Shown: positions 10,701 through 22,589, numbered from the stretch's first letter. The stretch is 64,000 bases of DNA from Sipunculus nudus (GCA_026874595.1 CM049316.1:62171176-62235175); one strand, 5' to 3'. The notes: generated by a model not told the origin, from the letters alone. Made by a program: numbers and translations.

Positions 10701-11525
10701 CTAGATCTCGTATTTCCAAACAATATCAATAGGCCATTGGTTCCATTTATTTAAATCAAGTGCTCCTTCTCTCTGACCGTATGGGCGATAGTTTGTGGGA
10801 TAAATACGTGATCGAGTAGTCGTGAGGAGTTTCTTAATGCAAGGTTTTCGTAGCCTTGTATGTCGATCTTCATGATGGTGCGCTTGGTCTGCACTTTGTC
10901 TGCCAAATCATCCAAGCAAATTGATTTTACTTGAATGTCAGTGGAAATGTGCCTCGAGCAACTGCCGACGAAAGGAACTCCATCCATACGAATTCTGGTA
11001 TCCCCCTGGTTGACTGGATGTTTCTGGATCAGCCCAACTCCTCTCCTGTCTGACACAAATTGTTGCAGAACGGCAACCAAGTGGGTAAAATTGTTCAAAT
11101 AAATTGCTTTCTTCAGCCTGATCAAGTTGTCCTCAGAAGGTTCGATGGCAATCACCTGTCTCCCTAGGGCTGGTGCATAGAGAGCGTAAACTCCTATATT
11201 TGCTCCAACGTTTATCAGTCCCAAATAATTTATCCCTCTCCTAAAGATCTCAAATTTATGTAATATAGGGCTCTCCCAAGATACAGAACTTCCAAGAGAC
11301 CACGAAACATGAATATCTTTCCTAAAGTCATGTAGGCAGATATGGAAGCTAGGGTGTGTCGTTGTTGATCTACATGAGATATTTCTCCACCTGGGATCAT
11401 AAGGTTCGATGGTCGACCAGAGACGGGTACCCCCATGGACGATTGTAGTTGCTTCCATTGTATTGTAAAGATAACGTAGTGATATTAACAGAGCGAGCTA
11501 TCATGGTTACAGCACCAAGCAACAT
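10701..11525 (-). pseudogene. FkbM-family methyltransferase copy A, disrupted
   Basis: Paralogue of the intact copy at 17981-18883. The longest frame (10751-11458) retains ICLHD, the SAM-binding motif GANIGVYALY, AIEPSEDNL and IMKIDIQGYE. Three defects are visible. The acidic residue before the glycine-rich loop is Asn (LINVGANIG against LIDAGANIG in copy B). About 85 bp near 10795 are deleted, which removes the IFMEW segment and shifts the frame so that a stop follows HLI, while the true C-terminal codons (NYRPYG to WKYEI) survive out of frame and end at 10701. The N-terminal membrane-anchor codons (11460-11525) are also out of frame with the body. It could give only a truncated product, so it is probably a pseudogene. 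Confidence 0.8.
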
Positions 11526-11545
11526 AATACCTACGAAGGAGAGAG
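11526..11545 (-). promoter_or_regulatory. Splice acceptor before FkbM A
   Basis: On the minus strand a pyrimidine tract and TTCGTAG precede the first ATG region by a few bases. Copy B has the equivalent CTCTCTCAG in the same place. This points to a 5'-UTR (or upstream coding) exon separated by an intron. Confidence 0.45.
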
Positions 11546-11599
11546 TTAATGATATCAGTTTAAATATAAAATAAACTATTCTGATACACCTGGCCAACC

Positions 11600-12040
11600 T
11601 ATCTTCTAGATAATTTTGTACAGCCACAGTTTGGTTTAAACTTTTCTGTCCAAGAAACAGAATAAAACAGCGATATCATGACCTAGCAGGAAAGTCCCTC
11701 GTACAAATTTTATAAAATATGTTAAAATAAAACATAATTCAGTAAGTGGTACTGTGGTATTTTACTGATGCCTAAATCGACCACATTCAATTTTCACCAC
11801 ATAGGTGCCAGGAGAAGGTATATTTTTCATATGTGAGCGTTAATTCTCGATAATTTTCTACAGCCACAGTTAGGTTTACCCTTTTCTGTCAAAGAAACAG
11901 AAGAAAACAGCGATACCATGATCTGGCAGCAAAGTCGCTTGTATGAATTTATAAAATATGTTAAAATAAAACATAAATCAGTTAGTGGAATAATCACTAT
12001 AAAGGTGCAAGGAGATGGTAAAGCTTTCATATGTGAGTGC
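11600..12040. repeat. Tandem duplication in the FkbM A 5' flank
   Basis: Segments about 11605-11840 and 11849-12040 are direct duplicates (ACAGCCACAG, CTTTTCTGTC, AAAATATGTTAAAATAAAAC in both). A third, more diverged version lies at about 19850-20230 in the 5' flank of copy B. Confidence 0.65.
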
Positions 12041-12429
12041 AGTAAATTAAGTGTAGGAGTCGCCTCCCTTCTCCACTCAAAGTATTCAAACGAGGGAACA
12101 ATTCTTTTCCATCAAATCCTGAGACTAAAAACAAAACGAATTTCCGCAAAATTTTGTTGGCCTGGAGATATGTTAGGTTATTACCCTCTCAAACGCCAGT
12201 CTCGACTATTTTATAATCGCTGGTAGATGGGATCAAAGTTAAAGTTGATTGTATGCAAGCTTATAATGCCATTTTGCAAGTAAAAAGAGTAACAGACTGG
12301 TGCTGGGCCGTGGTTGTTATACCCTAGGAGAGTGGTATTTGTGAATTTATGCTGGCTTCATAAAGCTGAATAACAGTTTGTGAGCGATACATGTCACCTA
12401 TTGTGAAGCAAGCTTTTGGACAAAGAAAC
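12041..12429. other. Unassigned 5' flank of block A
   Basis: No convincing gene. An open frame on the plus strand (to 12226) has no recognisable domain and overlaps duplicated non-coding DNA. Confidence 0.35.
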
Positions 12430-13180
12430 AGTCAACCTTTTCCATAAAACTCGATGCAAAATCTGGTATCTGGTATGGTGGTGTTCTTATGTCTGTAAGA
12501 GCATCGTGTTACATTAAATTTGCACAAGTATCAGTTTTCAGTATGCCGAGAGCCTCAGGTCAAATGATCGATAGCAACGGGATTCATCATCTAGCTCAGA
12601 TGGTACAGGCTTTTTCGATCTGAACCACCTCAAAATGTGCCACAGCTAAGACGGTTCCGTAGCATGTTCAACCTTCAAAGCATTATCCTGACAGACCTAG
12701 CCTCATTTTATTGCTTTGCCAGCAATACGCTTGCGAAGTTTTGAGAATCAGAAAGAGTTTGTGGTTTTACCCATGTCACATTCAGCCCAATGTACCATAA
12801 GAACAATGGTGGAATTGTCGTGCATTCAGCTAAAGCTATTCTTTTAAAGTGCATTGAACTAGGTAAGGCATTCAAGCATATCGCCCTACTCGACCGGCGA
12901 ATGGGTGCTCGCCAAGCCAACTTCTTGGTTCCAATATCCGAACAGCTGCTCCGTCTTTATCCTGACTTCTTGAGGCGTGAACACTCGTGAACTGAGATAA
13001 AAGGAGGAGAAAAGTGATCTTTCAAATAAGAGGATGATATTAATAAGCGTCTCAGGGCAACATTTTTGGATCAGCTAGAAACTGGAGATAAGGCGTGAAT
13101 CAAAGGAGATAAATATGCATAGTGAAGCGGGATGCAGAAACCCAAAGGTCATTAACTAACCTTACCCCAATAATAGTTCC
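12430..13180 (+). pseudogene. Gypsy pol remnant at the block A/B junction
   Basis: Plus-strand fragments of a second Gypsy lineage. About 12500-12590 matches the post-YLDD RT segment seen better at 20375-20480 (the HRVTLNL-like word). About 12735-12990 reads like the end of an integrase core and its following helix: HVTFSPMYHKNNGG, then AKAILLKC, IALLDRRMGARQANF and VPISEQLL, compared with the SP-Y-QSNG and LL-R-TP patterns of the family. Everything between RT and integrase is missing and the key Pro/Glu positions are lost. The same remnant recurs at 20375, 50690 and 58500, each time at a module edge. Confidence 0.6.
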
Positions 13181-13533
13181 TGTTGGCTAAATCATCGCGT
13201 GTTGCGGTGGTTCAGGGACCAATACACGGGGTCACATGGTGCATGTCATTTCAGCTGAGGACCCTTGGACATATCGTACAAATCTGTTGTTAGGTATTAC
13301 GATGCATTTTAATTCGGTTGATGGACCGTAATGTCCATCAGACAGAGATATATCAGAGGACATTAAGAATCGTGTAGGATTAGTTTGGATAACTATTTGT
13401 TTGAGAACTGACTCAAGCGCAAAACCGGACCTCTGGCCACGCGGCCTTGTTGTGGTGAACAGACACCCGTGGACCGTGTTCACCCACATGCAGAACTATG
13501 ACAAACTGCGAAACAGCATGCACATGCGCTTCA
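13181..13533. other. Unassigned spacer
   Basis: No repeat or gene recognised. The minus-strand frame here lacks domain features. Confidence 0.35.
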
Positions 13534-13738
13534 ATCCTTATCCAAGGAGAAGACAAATATAGGAAGCAACGCAGGAGAAACGCCATAAACCCTTATCCAA
13601 GGAGAAGACAAATATAGGAAGCAACGCAGGAGAAACGCCATTAACCCTTATCCAAGGAGAAGACAAATATAGGAAGCAACGCGGGAGAAACGCCATAAAC
13701 CCTTATCCAAGGAGAAGTCAAACATAAGAAACAACGCG
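13534..13738 (+). repeat. 55-bp minisatellite, about 3.7 copies
   Basis: Direct tandem repeat with unit landmarks CCCTTATCCAAGGAGAAG, AAATATAGGAAG and GGAGAAACGCCAT. The first three copies differ at very few positions, while the last is partial and more diverged. Confidence 0.9.
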
Positions 13739-13889
13739 GATTGGAAGCGGTATGCGTGTGCACTGTGTTTGTTTTGTTCTAATGAACGTGCTTAGGGAAA
13801 CTTGTGTTCAGAAGGAAACATACCGTTTCAGATAGGTACCATAGTATTTTAGGAGAAAATACTAATTTTACAAATTAGCAAATTATACG

Positions 13890-14470
13890 GTCTCGTGTAC
13901 GGTGTAACTGATTTGAAGCTAGAAAACTCGATTTCTAAACAATGGCTTCAAGACCGATTGCATGTACGAAACGCAGGTAAACGAATTGATTTATACTTAC
14001 AAGGGTTGTTTTAAATACAGGTCCACCTGAAGACCCGATAAAATTTCTCTCTTCACTACCGTTTCACAGGTTTCTTGTGTCCTGCTTCACAAGCTTTGAG
14101 ACAATGATACACAACGTGTATGGGTTTTAATTTCTCTGGTGGAGGCACAGGTGCAGCAGTAGACACATTCGTAATAAATCATAACACAGAACTATTAAAC
14201 TGACTTCAATAATATCAAATAAGCAATCAATCATAAATCACAGTTCTCTATACTGAACTGTTGAAAGTATCGTACTAAATTTCATTTAATGAATAAAATA
14301 TAAACAATACCAGTTTATTACACTACTACCGAAGCGCATAGCTCCCACCTGGTAAAAGATAAAATATTTATCTCGTACGTACAAACAACAGTCTCGTAAA
14401 TACAACAAAACAATTCTTAGGGGTCTGACTCTAAGAAAAGACAAGGGTCCAACTGTTATATGTAAAAGCT
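13890..14470. repeat. Segmental module part M5, block B
   Basis: Homologous to 53160-53540 and 60270-60650. Shared words: TCTTCAAGACCGA-type start, CACAACGTGTATGGGTT, GTAGACACATTCGTAAT and AACACAGAACTATTAAAC. Non-coding in all three copies. Confidence 0.7.
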
Positions 14471-14473
14471 ATA

Positions 14474-14524
<51 letters not shown>
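14471..14524. repeat. (TA)n microsatellite
   Basis: Imperfect start, then about 22 TA units. Absent from the equivalent position of the other two blocks. Confidence 0.95.
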
Positions 14525-14528
<4 letters not shown>

Positions 14529-16234
14529 CGTGTTCTCTACCTAGCTGTACAACATCCCCGCCTGAATACAAAACAGCTGGAACTTTTTGCCTCGCGTTTA
14601 ATTATTGTTTCGTGTGTGTAGGTTCCTGAAATATTTCAAATTAGCGAAATGTATGAATTAACTCTTTGTCTGCCAGTCATATACAGAGCCCTTTCATTTT
14701 TAACAGGTAATTAAATATTGTCAGCAGCGTATGATATTATAATAGTAAGCCTATTTTTATGTTAATAAGAAAAAGCTATTGCCTTTGAATCGAATCTAAT
14801 TTTCGAGAAGAAAGAGTTCAGACAAGAAGTTCAGTTACCAAATAGCCTAATTTTAAGTCTATGAGAATGGATATTCGTGGGACAGGTTTATAATATTCTA
14901 AATTGATCTGACTGTGAATAAGATTTATGAAATATCATACAGTGTAGTAGGTAGTTAAAAATATTTGCTGCAATATACAGACACCGATATGATGGGTAGA
15001 TCTCCTTGAATAGTCATCAACACATGGGCAATGTATCATTTTTAATTTGAAAGAAAAATCTGTGACAGATTCGAAGAATATGAAATTCTTATGCAAGATT
15101 TTTCTCATCAGGCTGAAGCGATGACAAAATCTTCACCTGAGGTCGGTCTGATTTGTGGATAAGTATAAAAACTTATTTGTGCTTCATGTAGGTGTAACTC
15201 TATTGAACGCATATCTGTCTCCGTGATCTAGACGGTATGAAGTTAAACTAAAAGGATCGAGCACTTCGTTTCATAATACTAGTAGATGAAGCATGAACCT
15301 AACAGACAGCTCTGTATTACAGGTTCCTTTATAACTGACACATAAAGTTCATATTAGTTTACAGTAATATGTAAATGTTATTAGCTTATTTTGCTGGAGT
15401 CCAAATTGTTCAAGTAAAACCATAACACGGGCTTAATATCTCCAGTTCATCTGTTTTATACGTTGTTATCGTTCTGTGTAGGAAGTAACAGTCCTCGTGC
15501 GTCAGTTTACCATAACAAGACTTGGTGATGAGAGGAAAGATCTTAATCGCGCAAACGCGACTATTATAAAACACGAAAGAAACACCCAAAGAAGCTTGAA
15601 AAATCTAGGCGTAAGCTCTGTGTTTGTTTATTTTTTTTTCTTTTGCCATTGATCACGCCTATCCCAAGCTTTTTTTCACTTTTGTACAGGAACAAGCAAA
15701 CGGTTAAAAGCAAAATTTTGGTCGATATTGTAATATTTTAAAGTAACTGCACCATATATCACGAAAACTAAATAAACCGGGTCTGTGAAATGTAAATATG
15801 TCCCTTTAGAAATCAATTCTATGGATTTTAAACTCTCTACTTTTAGCTCTCTATTAAATATTGTTGATATTACTATCGCTGTGTTAGAGTGACTAATAAT
15901 ATCATTTGTAATACTAGTAATGTCTGTTACAGGTGCTTGTTTGATCAGACAAATTATCCAAACATGTACCCAGCTGTGTTATTGTGATATGCTTGGATTC
16001 TTATACTTATAGAGTAAACTTAATGTCGAAATAAAATTTAGAAACGACACCATGCATAATCAAAAGTGTTCATGTGTCTCGAATGTAATGAAAAAACTGC
16101 CCTGGATAGAACATCACACACGAATACTCTTAGAAATAAACTTTCCTTGATCACACATACACATATGTATGTATATAGCCTTATTTTTAGGAATAGTCTG
16201 ATTAATATATATATTTATATATTTATGTATATAT
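14525..16234. repeat. Segmental module parts M6 and M7, block B
   Basis: M6 (14530-15350) matches 60790-61560 and is deleted from the 53-kb copy. M7 (15350-16200) matches 53590-54480 and 61570-62460, with shared GGGCTTAATATCTCCAGTTC, CAGTTTACCATAACAAGA and GGATTCTTATACTTATAGAG words. No preserved reading frame between copies. Confidence 0.7.
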
Positions 16235-16617
16235 TAGTGGAGTGCCAATTAATTCATTATACCAATGATTGGTCGTTTTCTTTTATTTTCGATTAAATTG
16301 GTTGCATATTTCTATAATCGATCACATATGATTATGTTCATGACGGAACAAATATTCTTACAAATATCATAACAGAATTAGAGAAATTTAAAAGTCAGGA
16401 ATAAAAGTAGCGTGCAGCCTTAGAACTTGTGCGGCAAACAAGTGTCAGCAAATCGGCCGTTATCTTTACCTTCAAGCATAATGTGCAAGTCAAACTGAAT
16501 TTCTGTTTAATTCTGTGTAGATTTACCGGTAAAATGGGAAGAACAAATAAAATAATCTATTAATAATCGATCATCCGTCGTGTACATTTTTTCAATCACT
16601 GAACATGATTTTACAAC

Positions 16618-16620
<3 letters not shown>
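16235..16620 (+). mobile_element. Interspersed repeat, hAT-MITE-like, copy 2
   Basis: 386-bp homologue of 4386-4804 in the same orientation and the same module position. Its ends form a short inverted TAGTGG. It is flanked by TA-rich sequence on the left and a (TA)n array on the right. Stops occur in all frames, which argues against coding in the other copies. Confidence 0.65.

Positions 16621-16668
<48 letters not shown>
16621..16668. repeat. (TA)n microsatellite
   Basis: About 24 units, abutting the right end of interspersed repeat copy 2. Confidence 0.95.
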
Positions 16669-16672
<4 letters not shown>

Positions 16673-16734
16673 TTCTATCTCGGATAAGTAAGTGGATTCA
16701 ATAAAAACCGGGGCGGGCTTTATGACATTCGAAA

Positions 16735-17770
16735 ACAGCAAATTATAGACATTGCTAAGATGGGTGTCGCATGTTTAACTGGATTTGCTGCTGGATGCAG
16801 AATGCACTGTTTGGTTTTATTAAATTCTCTGCAATGTAGCCACCCTAGTAGTCACATCCAGAGAACCTTGCCATACAAAGCAGCGGTTCAAACAATCTAA
16901 AGAGACCTGGGACGACTATAGTGTATAACCGCGTAGACATAATACACCTGCATGTTAATTATTGCAAGTGTTTATGTACATTTATAGTTTGTGTGTATTG
17001 CGACAAGACCCATGCATTAGTCTGTATGCATATAGCAGTAGAGTGGAGATCTGTGGTTATGTGTCACTCTTACCGGAATGCTGACTGTTGGCCAAGTGCC
17101 GGGGAACTTAAACCCACGTCTGATGTTCCATTGGTTCACACTTACTGAAAGTTTTGTTTTTTCTCTTTACATACTGAGCTCGTCCTCGATTATGGAATAC
17201 AAACGTCAGAGACTCAGTGCGGTTTTATTAGTCAACATGAAACCACATGGTAAACCATGGATATCATTTTATTTACATTTATCTACACTAGTTTTATTCA
17301 AGACCAGGTTGCTCTAACAAGGCTCTTAAGGTTCAACCTGCATGTTTATTTGTCAGTTCTATCAAAGCAGTTTAAATAGTGCTAAATTGTGCATTTAAAG
17401 AAGACGTCCGCGTATTGTTAGGCTGTGTCAGTGCTACTAATGCCCTTCTTGAAGCGAATATGGTTGGGGGGATTTTTAAAGGTTCAAGACTAATATTTAC
17501 AGCTGGGGCCGTATCCCTATTTTTCCAGAATTGAAGATCCTATATTGGTTTTGTCATTAGTCCTTCTGGGTCGGACCACTCCTTTTCCTCAATCCTGAAT
17601 CCCCCTGCTTCCCAATTCAGTTTTTCCACAGTTCTAAATGTTTCAGTGATGTGATATAACAGGAAAAAATTAAGAAATACTGGACCGTTATAATAACAGC
17701 TTATTTCAAGAACACACAGACTAGGCTGGTTGGGATCGAAAATGCATTTATTGGACATATGGTTGATAAA
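16735..17770. repeat. FkbM-module 3' flank, block B
   Basis: Counterpart of 7193-7920, 9835-10330 and 62890-63300. It leads into the 3' end of the intact FkbM gene and contains the minus-strand AATAAA near 17746. Confidence 0.65.
17745..17750 (-). terminator. Candidate poly(A) signal of FkbM copy B
   Basis: Minus-strand AATAAA about 235 bp after the stop codon, at the same relative place as in copies A and C. Confidence 0.45.
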
Positions 17771-17980
17771 TGAGTATTGACCAATTAAACAGATACGAAA
17801 GAATTCAGAATTATTGTAAATACACCATTTGTTTAAGTTTTATCCTTCGGCAGGAGGTAAAGTAATTACTGCGATCCTTCCATGACTGTGTATATAGGAA
17901 AGCAATATACAAACTCTTAAATGTTTAGCAATCAGAACTGCATCGTCAAATTTTGTTGACAGACTATTTATGATGACAAA

Positions 17981-18883
17981 CTAAATTTCGTATTTCCAAA
18001 AAATATCAAATGGCCATTGATCCCACTTATTAACATCAAGTGCTTCTTTTTGCAGACTGTAGGGGAGATAATTTTCCCTTAGAAAAAAACTGATCATTTC
18101 TCTAACAAGGTCAGGTTCCCTCAATTTCTTCATCATGACCCACTCCATAAATATTTGTGGAATGAATACTTCACCCAGTAGTAGTGAGGCGTTTCTAAAT
18201 GCCAGGTGTTCGTAGCCTTGTTTGTCGATCTTCATGATTGCGCGCTTGGTCTGTACTTTGTCTGCCAAATCATCCAAGCAAATTGATTCTACTTCAATGT
18301 CAGTGGAGGTGTGCCTCCAGCAACTGCCGACGCAAGGAACTCCATCCATAACAATTCTGGTATCCCCCTGGTTGTCTGGATGTTTCTGGACCAGCCCAAA
18401 TCCTCTCCTGTCTGACACAAAATTTGGAAGAACTGTTATCAGGTGGTTAAAATTGTTCAACTTAATTGCCTTCTTCAACCTGATCAAATTATCCTCAAAA
18501 GGTTCGATAGCAATCACATTTCTCCCCAAGGCTGCAGCATAGAGAGCGTAAACTCCTATATTTGCTCCGGCGTCTATCAGTCTTAAATGTTTGTCCCTTT
18601 TCAAAAGATCTCCTATTTTATTTAACATAGGGCCCTCCCAAGATCCAGTACTTTCCAGCCTCCTCGAAACATGAATATCTTTCCAGACGTCATGTAGGCA
18701 GATCTTGAAGCTAGGTTGTATCCTTGTTGATATACATGATATATTTCTCCATCTGGGATCATTAGATTCGTCTGTAGACCAGCGAAGTGTAGCTCCATGA
18801 ACGATTGTAGTCACTTCCAGCGTTTGATAATGGTATAGTAGTGACCCCACGAGAGTTACTATGGTGAAAGCAACAAGTGGCAT
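17981..18883 (-). CDS. FkbM-family SAM-dependent methyltransferase, copy B (intact)
   Basis: Complete 300-residue frame with a start ATG at 18881-18883. Residues 3-17 are hydrophobic (VAFTIVTLVGSLLY region), suggesting a signal anchor and a secretory-pathway, type II orientation. ICLHD lies at 61-65. The SAM-binding loop LIDAGANIGVYALY spans about 102-115 with the expected Asp, and the acidic end of the next strand is AIEPFE (125-130). The FkbM signature IMKIDKQGYE is at 216-225 and IPQIFMEW at 241-248. Candidate N-glycosylation sites are NIS (47) and NAS (231). This order matches the Methyltransf_21 (FkbM) domain, which O-methylates small molecules or sugars in characterised bacterial members. 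The substrate in animals is unknown. A CTCTCTCAG acceptor lies just upstream of the ATG, so a 5' exon probably exists. Four decayed paralogues surround it. Confidence 0.85.
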   Translation of the reverse strand: MPLVAFTIVTLVGSLLYHYQTLEVTTIVHGATLRWSTDESNDPRWRNISCISTRIQPSFKICLHDVWKDIHVSRRLESTGSWEGPMLNKIGDLLKRDKHLRLIDAGANIGVYALYAAALGRNVIAIEPFEDNLIRLKKAIKLNNFNHLITVLPNFVSDRRGFGLVQKHPDNQGDTRIVMDGVPCVGSCWRHTSTDIEVESICLDDLADKVQTKRAIMKIDKQGYEHLAFRNASLLLGEVFIPQIFMEWVMMKKLREPDLVREMISFFLRENYLPYSLQKEALDVNKWDQWPFDIFWKYEI

Positions 18884-18905
18884 ATAACCTGAGAGAGAAA
18901 GAGTG
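18884..18905 (-). promoter_or_regulatory. Splice acceptor upstream of FkbM B
   Basis: Minus-strand CTCTTTCTCTCTCAG ends at about 18889, five bases before the ATG. The polypyrimidine tract and AG, conserved in copy A, indicate an intron in the 5' UTR or a further upstream exon not identified here. Confidence 0.5.
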
Positions 18906-19849
18906 AAAACAATATCAGCATGAGAAAAATATTAGACTACTCTGATACAACTGGCCAGCCTTTTTCTCGGCTCCATTATCAAATCCAGTTACGCTTAAGG
19001 TAACAGAACTGGTCCCCCCGCATGACCTGAGTTTGTTTCGGTTTTTCCTTTGCATTGAACAATCTAATGCCTTAGGACCCATTAAAGTATACATATTCTG
19101 AAAGCTTAGAAGATTCTCCACATTCTTTTAAACTTTGTTGTGGAGAATTATTTCTTAATTTATAAGCGTTTTAATTTAATTTAAATATTTAACAAAAAAA
19201 ACAGTTTATTCCAGCACATCCAAAGCAGATACAGAATATATTTTTATATCAATCGAAAATTTAGATGAAAATCCAAAGGCGTTTTTTTTTGTTTGAAGAG
19301 TTAAGTTTAAAATTTTCGATTTTACAGAGAATTTAATTCTGAAACCCTTACAAATTAATTCAATTTTTATATTTTCCTAAATAAAATCCTTCCAGAAATA
19401 ACATGATACCTTATAAAAGTTTGTGTTTCCATATACACGTCATAAAAGAGAGGCCAACGATATTAATTGATATATATGACACTAACAGATCATTCACAAG
19501 AACGTATGCGTTTGCATACTTATTAACTTGTGTTGCGGTTGTTTTACTAAGCTTATCAGTTGTTTGCTCAGCTAATTAGTTGGGGCTTTCAAACCTCGAC
19601 GGTCGACTCTTGCAGCCCCGTGCACGGATTTGGCCCCGTGCAGTGATTGACAGGCCTGTGGCTGGGCTGGAGTTACTTTACAAACACCCTGTCAACACAT
19701 CGTTGTGTTTACTTATTAGAAATCACCTTTTTCCACAAAATGCAACCAGCGACCCAAAATGTGCTCTAGTGCATTAGATCCCCCCTATATTCAATATTAA
19801 GCATACGTTTTATTGAAAAAAAACATCAATTTTAGGAATTTAACCAGTT
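18906..19849. other. Unassigned 5' region of FkbM B
   Basis: Probably contains the 5' intron and promoter of copy B, but no exon or core promoter could be assigned. The plus-strand frame at 19580-19777 has no recognisable domain. Confidence 0.3.
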
Positions 19850-20230
19850 CTGCTACCTTAACCTTTTTCGCCAAAAAATGGAACAAATATCTGGCAGCAA
19901 GGTCCCTTGTATGTATTCTATTATGTTCTTCGATGCTGTCATTCTCAATAAATTACTTCAACGATGGTTGAAATTACAGTTTAATGGTGGCATGAGCCAA
20001 CTTGCTACCACATAACCGGAAATTCTGCATGCCCATAGAGATGGGTGGTAGGTTAATCCATTATACACAGGTGCGTCACTTGACGATATTACATATTCTA
20101 TAAAATGATGTTTAATAAAACATAATAAATCAGTGAGTTATATTGTGTTATTTACTGACACCTGAATCTTCCATCTGAAATCAAAGCTATTTTGCTGCAA
20201 GGAAGTGGTATATTTTACAATATATTTGCA
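19850..20230. repeat. FkbM-module 5' flank, block B
   Basis: Diverged relative of the duplicated flank at 11600-12040 (GGCAGCAAGGTCCCTTGTATG and ATAAAACATAATAAATCAG-type words), placing the block B 5' boundary. Confidence 0.5.
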
Positions 20231-20261
20231 GGTGAAGGAAATCAAGCGACCTCTATTACTT

Positions 20262-20806
20262 GACATGCGTTTTTCTAAACACAAGGATAAGCTGGCACGA
20301 GCAAGTACTTTACGGAAATTAAGCCATTGAAATATGTCCGGGGTAGTTTGTCATTTTGGAAGATATTGTAGAGTATGAAAGTACGCAATCTGTTCATGAT
20401 CGCCCGTCACGAGGCGGTGTTGCAGCGCCTCCAAGAGCATCATGTTACACTAAATCTGCGCAAGAACCAGTTTTCACTTTTACAAGAGTCAAATGGTCGA
20501 CAGCGATGGTATTCAACTAGAGGCTCTGCATATGGCCCCGGAGTGCAGTTGTCATAGAAACAGTCGGAGGGTTCGAAGAAATCAGTGGCATACGCTTTTC
20601 TATAGCTTTGTGATGGTCAGAAGCGTGATTGGCAGATAGCAATGATAACGCCGGTTGTCACTTGGGCGTGTGCACGCTTCCATTACTTCTTGTTTGGTAA
20701 ACCTACGTTTCACACCGAGACAGATCATAAGCCCATAGTGCCATAACTTAGCACTAAGGATTTAACACGATCCAACGCTTTAAAATGAGATACTGCTAAA
20801 CGGTGT
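20262..20806 (+). pseudogene. Gypsy pol remnant (RT and RNase H) after block B
   Basis: Plus-strand frame 20375-20557 reads HEAVLQRLQEHHVTLNL, the palm segment that follows YLDD in Gypsy RT. Farther right (about 20650-20735) the translation TWACARFHYFLFGK then TETDHKP is the typical RNase H motif pair. Near-identical sequence lies at 58500-58800. Stops and frame changes show it is dead. The remnant stops at the inverted-repeat transposon end at 20807, and its missing integrase part resembles 50690-51000. Confidence 0.7.
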
Positions 20807-20810
20807 CTGG

Positions 20811-20975
20811 ACATTTCGGTCCCATGCCATTTCGGTCCCAGGGCCGATTGAGGTTTGCCAGTTACCGTTTCGATCTCGCGTGGTAGCCGCTTCGGTCCCG
20901 CCCATATATCGCGTCTGCCAAATCGGTCTCGCTTCGTAAAGACAAAGGAGATTTTAAATGCACAAGTTATAGCCA
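20811..20975 (+). repeat. Left terminal inverted repeat
   Basis: Inverted counterpart of 27858-28023. Contains three TTTCGGTCCC/TTTCGATC-type boxes. Similarity ends at GTTATAGCCAT. Confidence 0.65.
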
Positions 20976-21173
20976 TTAATCAAGTTTCATTGTGAATGTA
21001 TAAAGTCATATATATTGTTGAATATAGAATAAACTTTGTAAAAAATAAAAATATTAATTCCCCCGTTCTCCTTATTTTCTTTTTTTAGTTTTATGTATGT
21101 TATTTCCATAGTGATATTTACAGTCGTCAGTGTTTCTGTCAAGTTTTTCTTGTAATTTAAATGATTTCCTTTT

Positions 21174-21177
21174 AGAT
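21174..21177. other. Target site duplication (left)
   Basis: AGAT immediately before the left LTR, matched by AGAT at 26875-26878 right after the right LTR. Confidence 0.7.
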
Positions 21178-21578
21178 TGTAGCTGCTTATTTATTCTGGG
21201 AGGAAATTGGGCTTGGGCAACATGCACTCGCACAATTTAAAGAGATAAAATAACACTTTTTTACTGGAATAAAATTTAGAGCCTAAACCTTCAAATTATC
21301 AGGACTGCATATAATTATCTAAACTTATAAATGAAACAGAAAGATACTTACCAGACTAGATAAAAGGACTGCTCTTTGGTAGTGGGTGGCTCTTCACCTG
21401 GGTAGCCGACAATGTCGTAAAACCAACCCCATGGTGACAAAGAAGTCATATACCCTCTGCCTGCCACAGAGGGCAGGCATAGAGGTCCACTGGTCCATGA
21501 TCAAAGAGAGCCATGAATTGCCTGCCAATCAGTGTTGATGCCCCACCTCTTGCCAGGTCAAAGGACAAGAATGTTACA
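21178..21578 (-). repeat. 3' LTR (left copy), 401 bp
   Basis: TG...CA-type ends (TGTAGC / GTTACA). Aligns to 26392-26874 with scattered substitutions and lacks about 80 bp present in the right copy near 26730-26815. Confidence 0.85.
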
Positions 21579-21602
21579 TCCTTCCCCCCATACCTTCCCC
21601 CC
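21579..21602 (-). other. Polypurine tract
   Basis: On the minus strand this is GGGGGGAAGGTATGGGGGG followed by AAGGA, almost pure purine, immediately before the LTR. This is the plus-strand primer site of LTR elements and fixes the element on the minus strand. Confidence 0.75.
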
Positions 21603-22589
21603 ATAGGGAAAAATTTACACTATAGTGGAAAAGTTTGCGATAGCAGTCACAATATCTAGCCTGTGGAGAGGAGAATTTGTTTTTGTTTGTTTTTTATATG
21701 ACCAAAACCTGGCTGGCAGGCTGTGTATAGACTGTTAGCCGGCTACCCAACCCCTAACTCCCATGTTGGGAGGGGGGAGGTAGGTATATCCAATGCTACA
21801 ACAGCGGGTAGGGAGTGTTCTCTCCCCACACAGTACCTCCAGTGATTAGGCACTTTGCAGTCTGATAGTTGTTTTGAAAGTTCAGGGATTGTGTAATTTT
21901 TATTGGACATTCAAAAAATATAAAACATTTAAAGACATTGATTGACATTCAACATGCACCAGGTACAATTAGTTGTTACATGTTATAGTCCATTAGTGAG
22001 CCAGGTGGCCATAAAGGTTTTAATAACATATCAGTCCAGTTAGTGGCGCCACAGGCCTCAGTATTAACTCAAGGTGTTCTGCATTTATAATGCGTCCAAT
22101 ATCTGGCTGTAGTGGAATGTTGGCTCAGGTTGCAGCTTGATGTAGCAGAAGAGCTGAGCCGGACGACACTGGGAAGGCTGCACTGATGACTGAAATCTGG
22201 TTCATGCGAAAATGGAGCCTCTGAAAATAAAATACAACAGCGGCAGTATCTGTCATTATGACCCAAGTATAGTTTTGCGACAATTATCTAGACATGACTA
22301 TTTAAAAAATAGCTCTCATAAAAATTTATACATAAACAAACAAAAAGAATGCTGATAAGCGGCCCCTTGATAAAACATTAAAACAGTTAAACACTTGATC
22401 TAAGTTTTCAACTATACATGATTAAATAAAATTGACAACGGTTACATAAAGGGACCCTCCGATAGGCATAATCTGGGCTCATTTCTCCGTTTTATATGGA
22501 GTATATAAAACTAGGGGTAACTATGGTCCCCAAAAGTTGTAAAGCCCGAAGATACAAGATTGGCAAAAGTAACCAACGTATCAGATTTA

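Noticed and set aside
18222-18542. Plus-strand 106-codon frame
   Set aside because: Antisense shadow of the intact FkbM gene.
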